Positions 7,227 to 10,231 of a stretch of 10,231 nucleotides of DNA are shown here, piece by piece. The stretch is from positions 1 to 10,231 of the forward strand of contig JASIDM010000085.1 in the NCBI GenBank assembly GCA_030044695.1, read 5' to 3'. The notes under the pieces were generated by a model, which saw only the letters and a list, made by a program, of their open reading frames with translations, ran no database searches and had not been told where the DNA came from. The position numbers and the translations under genes were made by a program. This DNA is from Thermoplasmata archaeon (lineage in GTDB: Archaea; Thermoplasmatota; Thermoplasmata; Lutacidiplasmatales; UBA184). The first letter of the stretch is position 1, and each line of letters opens with the position of its first letter.

Positions 7227-10200
7227 TTACGTCACCGTGAACTTCGTCGACGCGACCTGGCCGCCGACGTCCGTCGCGGTGACGGCCGTGCCGGACGTGT
7301 GGCTCGGTACCTTGAAGGTGCAACTGAACCCACCGCTCGCCCCGGTGGTGAGGGAGCCGGTCGTGCAGCTCGTGATCGTGACGCCGTCGAAGACCAGCTT
7401 CACGGGGCTCAGCACGGAGAAGCCCGTCCCCGAGACCGTCACCGTGGCGCCGACCGCCCCCTGCGACGGGGTCACCGAGATCGCCGGGGTCGTCACGGTG
7501 AACGCCGTACTCGCCTTCTGACCCCCGACATCGGTGACGGAGACGGTCGTCCCGGAGGTCCCCTTGGGCACCTGGAACACGCACGCGAAGACGCCCAGGC
7601 TGGTCGTGGTGAGCGAACCGGCCTCGCAGGCCGAGATCGTGACGCCGTCGAAGACGAGCGTGACCGTGCTGGAGACCGAGAACCCTGCCCCGCCGAGCCC
7701 GACGACGGCGCCGACCGGCCCCTGGCCCGGGACCACGGCGATCAGCGGGGTGGTCACGAGGAAGGTGCTGGTCGCCTTCTGCCCGCCGGCATCCGTGGCC
7801 GTGACGGCCGTGCCGGAGGTCCCGCTCGGGACCCGGAGCGTGCATCCGAACGCGCCGGTGCCACCGGTCGTCAGCGAGCCGACCGTGCAGCTCGAGATCG
7901 TCACGCCGTCAAAGACCAGCGCCACCCCGGACGAGACCGAAAACCCGGTACCGGCCACGGTCACGGTCGCCCCCACCGGGCCCAGCCCCGGGCTCACGGT
8001 GAGCTTCGGGGTCGTGACGGTGAACGTGGCGGTCGCGGTCTGGCCCCCGACGTTCGTCGCCGTCACGGTCGAGCCCGAGGTACCGGTGGGGACGCGGAGC
8101 GTGCAGCTGAACGACCCGCTCGCTCCGGCGGTCAACGAACCGACGGGGCAGCTGGAGATCGTCACACCGTCGAAGACCAGAGACCGAAGTGGCGTCGAGC
8201 CCGTGAACCCGGTCCCTGCCACCGTCACCGTCGCACCGACCGGACCTTCGGCCGGGGTGACCGAGATTGCCGGGACCGTGAACGCGATCGCTCGGCTCTG
8301 GCCGGCGCCCGCGACTACGACCGAGCCCGAGCTCGGGTTCGCCACGTATCCGCTCGCCGCGCCGATCGTGAAGCTGTACGTCCCGTTCGGCTCCGAGAAC
8401 ACGATCGAGGCGGCCGTCGAGGACTGCAAGGTGGGGCCGAGGGTCACCGACCAGCTCTTGCCGCTCGCGAGCCCGGATTCGGTGAACGTGACGGCGTAGA
8501 CGACCTGGCTGTAGACCAGCGTCGGCTCCGTCACGGTGGCGCCACTGACCGTCACCGTCCCGCTACCGGGCAGCGTGGCCTGTTGCCAGCCCGGAACGCC
8601 CGCGATCGCATAGGCGTACGCGCCGTTCGGCTCGGTGAACGTGAGATCGTCGGTCCCTCCGTCGGTCCGGAGGCTCATCGAACCGCCGCCGAGGGTCACC
8701 TGCCAGGTCAGACCGGAGGGGAGTCCGCGCTCGGAGAACGTGACGGAGTGGTTCGCTGGCGTGTAGGGCACGACGACCGGGATCGTGGGGCCTACGGTCA
8801 CGTTGAACGTGCCCCCGGCAACGCTGGTGTACCCTTTCGGCACGATCGGCGTCCAGTTGTAGACCCCGATCGGCAGCACCAGGTTGACCCGGGTGGAGTT
8901 GGTCTCGAACAGCGCCAGGATCCGCGGCGGCGGGTCGCATCCGGGCGGGATGCCGCCCCCGCCGCCCAGACTGACGGGCGGGGCACCTCCCCCACCCAGA
9001 CTGACGGGCGGGCAGCACACCAGCGACGGCGCCCCGCCGCCCCCGAGACTGACCGGAGGAGCGCACGAGATCTCCGCACCCCACTCAACTCCCGACGGCA
9101 GCCCCTGCGGAGCCACGAGGACCGCGGCCGCCACCGTTGCCAGCGGGTCGTAGTCCCCGCCGCCATAGATGTAGGAGGCGCAGTAGTACGCCGGTGCCGC
9201 GGTGCCGCAGGTGTACCCCGGCAGCGGATTTCCGTAGCCGGTCTCCGGGTCCAGCAGCGTGCTGGCGTTCTCGTCGTACGGCAGGACGTCCAACGGGTTG
9301 TCCGCCCCGTTCGCCCAGTTCGCGGCCACGCCGTAGTCCCACCAGGAATTGCCGCCCTGGGTGGCGTTCGCCACGACGCTCCCGTTGAGGCGGATCGTCG
9401 GGAACCCGGGGGCGAAATTGACCTCTGCCGCGGGTTCGGAGGTGATGTTCCACCGCTCCCCCGTGAACGTGGTCGGGGCGAGCGTGTAGAGGTCGAGCGG
9501 CAGCAGCCAGGCAGTCGTCGGCGTGTCGAACTGGTTGTTGTAGATCAGGTCCGAGTACTCTCCGAGCTCGAGGCCGAGGCCCTGGGCGTACGGCAGGTAG
9601 GCCAGGCAGTCGGGGGTCGCCGGACAGCTGATCGGGGCCGAGACCTGAACGAAGTCGTTCCCCCAGACGGTGTTGTTCCCCCCGGTCGGGTTCTCGGGGC
9701 CGAAGAACTGCCCGCTCGCGTACATCAGCAGCGCCTGGCTCGCCGTGAAGAAGGTGTCGCCCGAGACGAGGTTGTGCTGCGAGGCGTAGAAGACCACGTT
9801 GAACGAATTGAACGCGAGCGGGAAGTAGGCGTCCTCCGCGAACCAGCCGGTGATGTTGCTGTCGTTCAGCGCCACGCCGCTGACGTTCCAGAACCAGAAC
9901 TGCAGGTTGTTGGTCGGGGAGAGGTTCTCGCCCGGGGCCTGAAGGTCGCTCGTGTCCGTGAGGAAGCTCGCCGAGTCGTTCAGCTCCACCGAGACGGTCG
10001 TGCCGTCGAGGAACACGCCGGGGAAGACCGGGAACCCGCGGTCGTTGTAGAGGCCGAACTGCGACGAGAGCGGCTCCGTGCCCTGATTGTTGTCCAGGAT
10101 GTACGGGTCGCTGGGGGTGCCGGACCCCGACTGCGAGATCGCCGCCACCTGCGCGTTCGAGAACGCCCAGAGAGGCGTGTAGAGCCCGAAGTCCATCGAG

Positions 10201-10231
10201 GCGTACAGCGTGGGGGTCACGTTGATCGTCT
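7227..10231 (-). CDS. Giant multidomain extracellular protein (beta-helix-like, GLPSG domains, TIG-like repeats), partial 5' end
   Basis: The reading frame is open to the right edge (TINV precedes the first in-frame GTG at 10220), so the N-terminus is missing. Residues are counted from that GTG. Residues 1-360 are rich in Asn, aromatic residues and sequons, with NLVSGDTFF, NNTVWGNDF and DLIYNNQF rungs that suggest a NosD-like right-handed beta-helix; GGNSWWDYG and GGGDYDPL close the region. From memory, similar regions follow the peptidase domain in large Thermoplasmata proteins annotated as thermopsin-like, so a protease domain may lie outside the window; none is visible here. Three GLPSG-type beta domains follow at about 363-487, 491-575 and 576-650 (QGLPSGVEW, RGLPSGLTW, SGLASGKSW). 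The first holds a Cys-flanked Gly/Pro insert at 386-428. Four IPT/TIG-like domains fill 651-997. The protein ends in FTVT with no C-terminal membrane anchor, so it is either held by an unseen N-terminal segment or released. Location is extracellular by inference; adhesion or polymer binding is the likely role. Confidence 0.85.
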   Translation of the reverse strand, partial: TINVTPTLYASMDFGLYTPLWAFSNAQVAAISQSGSGTPSDPYILDNNQGTEPLSSQFGLYNDRGFPVFPGVFLDGTTVSVELNDSASFLTDTSDLQAPGENLSPTNNLQFWFWNVSGVALNDSNITGWFAEDAYFPLAFNSFNVVFYASQHNLVSGDTFFTASQALLMYASGQFFGPENPTGGNNTVWGNDFVQVSAPISCPATPDCLAYLPYAQGLGLELGEYSDLIYNNQFDTPTTAWLLPLDLYTLAPTTFTGERWNITSEPAAEVNFAPGFPTIRLNGSVVANATQGGNSWWDYGVAANWANGADNPLDVLPYDENASTLLDPETGYGNPLPGYTCGTAAPAYYCASYIYGGGDYDPLATVAAAVLVAPQGLPSGVEWGAEISCAPPVSLGGGGAPSLVCCPPVSLGGGGAPPVSLGGGGGIPPGCDPPPRILALFETNSTRVNLVLPIGVYNWTPIVPKGYTSVAGGTFNVTVGPTIPVVVPYTPANHSVTFSERGLPSGLTWQVTLGGGSMSLRTDGGTDDLTFTEPNGAYAYAIAGVPGWQQATLPGSGTVTVSGATVTEPTLVYSQVVYAVTFTESGLASGKSWSVTLGPTLQSSTAASIVFSEPNGTYSFTIGAASGYVANPSSGSVVVAGAGQSRAIAFTVPAISVTPAEGPVGATVTVAGTGFTGSTPLRSLVFDGVTISSCPVGSLTAGASGSFSCTLRVPTGTSGSTVTATNVGGQTATATFTVTTPKLTVSPGLGPVGATVTVAGTGFSVSSGVALVFDGVTISSCTVGSLTTGGTGAFGCTLRVPSGTSGTAVTATDAGGQKATSTFLVTTPLIAVVPGQGPVGAVVGLGGAGFSVSSTVTLVFDGVTISACEAGSLTTTSLGVFACVFQVPKGTSGTTVSVTDVGGQKASTAFTVTTPAISVTPSQGAVGATVTVSGTGFSVLSPVKLVFDGVTITSCTTGSLTTGASGGFSCTFKVPSHTSGTAVTATDVGGQVASTKFTVT
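7230..8270 (-). repeat. Four tandem 87-codon IPT/TIG-like domain repeats
   Basis: The 3' third of the giant surface-protein gene consists of four head-to-tail copies, at about 8007-8270, 7746-8006, 7485-7745 and 7230-7484. The VFDGVTI-coding core recurs exactly every 261 bases: its plus-strand complement, close to ACGCCGTCGAAGACCAG, begins at 7381, 7642, 7903 and 8164. Each copy begins with a (V)TP.xGPVGA(T)V segment, has two cysteines 15 residues apart, and ends in TD.GGQ...T.F.VT. The fold fits immunoglobulin-like IPT/TIG domains. These are protein-coding repeats, and codon-level divergence between copies shows they are not a recent perfect duplication. Confidence 0.85.
8952..9059 (-). repeat. 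Three copies of a PPVSLGGGG-coding repeat in a Cys-flanked insert
   Basis: Within the first GLPSG domain of the giant surface protein, PPVSLGGGG occurs at residues 388-396, 404-412 and 414-422, bounded by Cys386, Cys402-Cys403 and Cys428. The three DNA copies share GTCAGTCT cores but differ at wobble positions in the Gly run. The unit looks duplicated and then drifted, while keeping its coding sense. The insert is low-complexity and probably forms a flexible or disulfide-pinned surface loop. Confidence 0.75.

Noticed and set aside
7381..8180. Evenly spaced short DNA repeats that could suggest a CRISPR array
   Set aside because: The 261-base spacing equals 87 codons and the intervening sequences are homologous to each other, so these are tandem protein domains, not repeats with unique spacers.
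7534..8499. Plus-strand open frame of 321 codons with internal periodicity
   Set aside because: The periodicity is the complement of the four TIG-like repeats; the minus strand carries the true reading frame.

Overview
The window is GC-rich DNA (third codon positions almost all G or C) that most probably comes from an archaeon, with Thermoplasmatota as my best guess. The reasons are indirect. There are two large, sequon-rich surface proteins of a style common in that phylum: Kelch+PKD, and a beta-helix-like region followed by 'GLPSG' domains and IPT/TIG-like domains. A methionine-synthase gene begins with the MetE N-terminal barrel, which archaea often encode as its own gene. Two genes also have TATA-like elements about 25-28 bases before their start codons, the geometry of leaderless archaeal transcripts. 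No rRNA or other phylogenetic marker is present, so this placement is inference.

Layout from left to right. (1) Positions 1-1689, minus strand: a methionine-cycle pair. A divergent methylenetetrahydrofolate reductase (MTHFR) homologue overlaps by four bases (GTGA) the start of a MetE N-terminal-domain gene, which runs off the left edge. (2) A short divergent promoter region of roughly 100-150 bases. (3) 1842-3692, plus strand: a secreted, membrane-anchored six-bladed Kelch propeller with two PKD domains and a short Arg/Pro-rich cytoplasmic tail. (4) 3825-7091, minus strand: a 1088-residue soluble signalling protein with an N-terminal class III adenylate cyclase domain carrying every catalytic residue, a STAND-type P-loop NTPase and a long TPR-like helical region. 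(5) 7227 to beyond the right edge, minus strand: at least 1001 residues of a giant extracellular protein with a beta-helix-like region, three 'GLPSG' beta domains (the first interrupted by a Cys-flanked Gly/Pro insert) and four exact-period 87-residue IPT/TIG-like repeats.

The MTHFR and MetE genes should work together: one makes 5-methyl-tetrahydrofolate (or a pterin equivalent) and the other passes the methyl group to homocysteine. The other three genes form a surface/signalling neighbourhood: two exported adhesin-like proteins flank a cytoplasmic cAMP-producing regulator. Whether they are functionally linked is unproven, since the cyclase appears to have its own promoter. I found no tRNA, rRNA, CRISPR array, insertion sequence or T-rich terminator, and no gap between genes exceeds about 150 bases.
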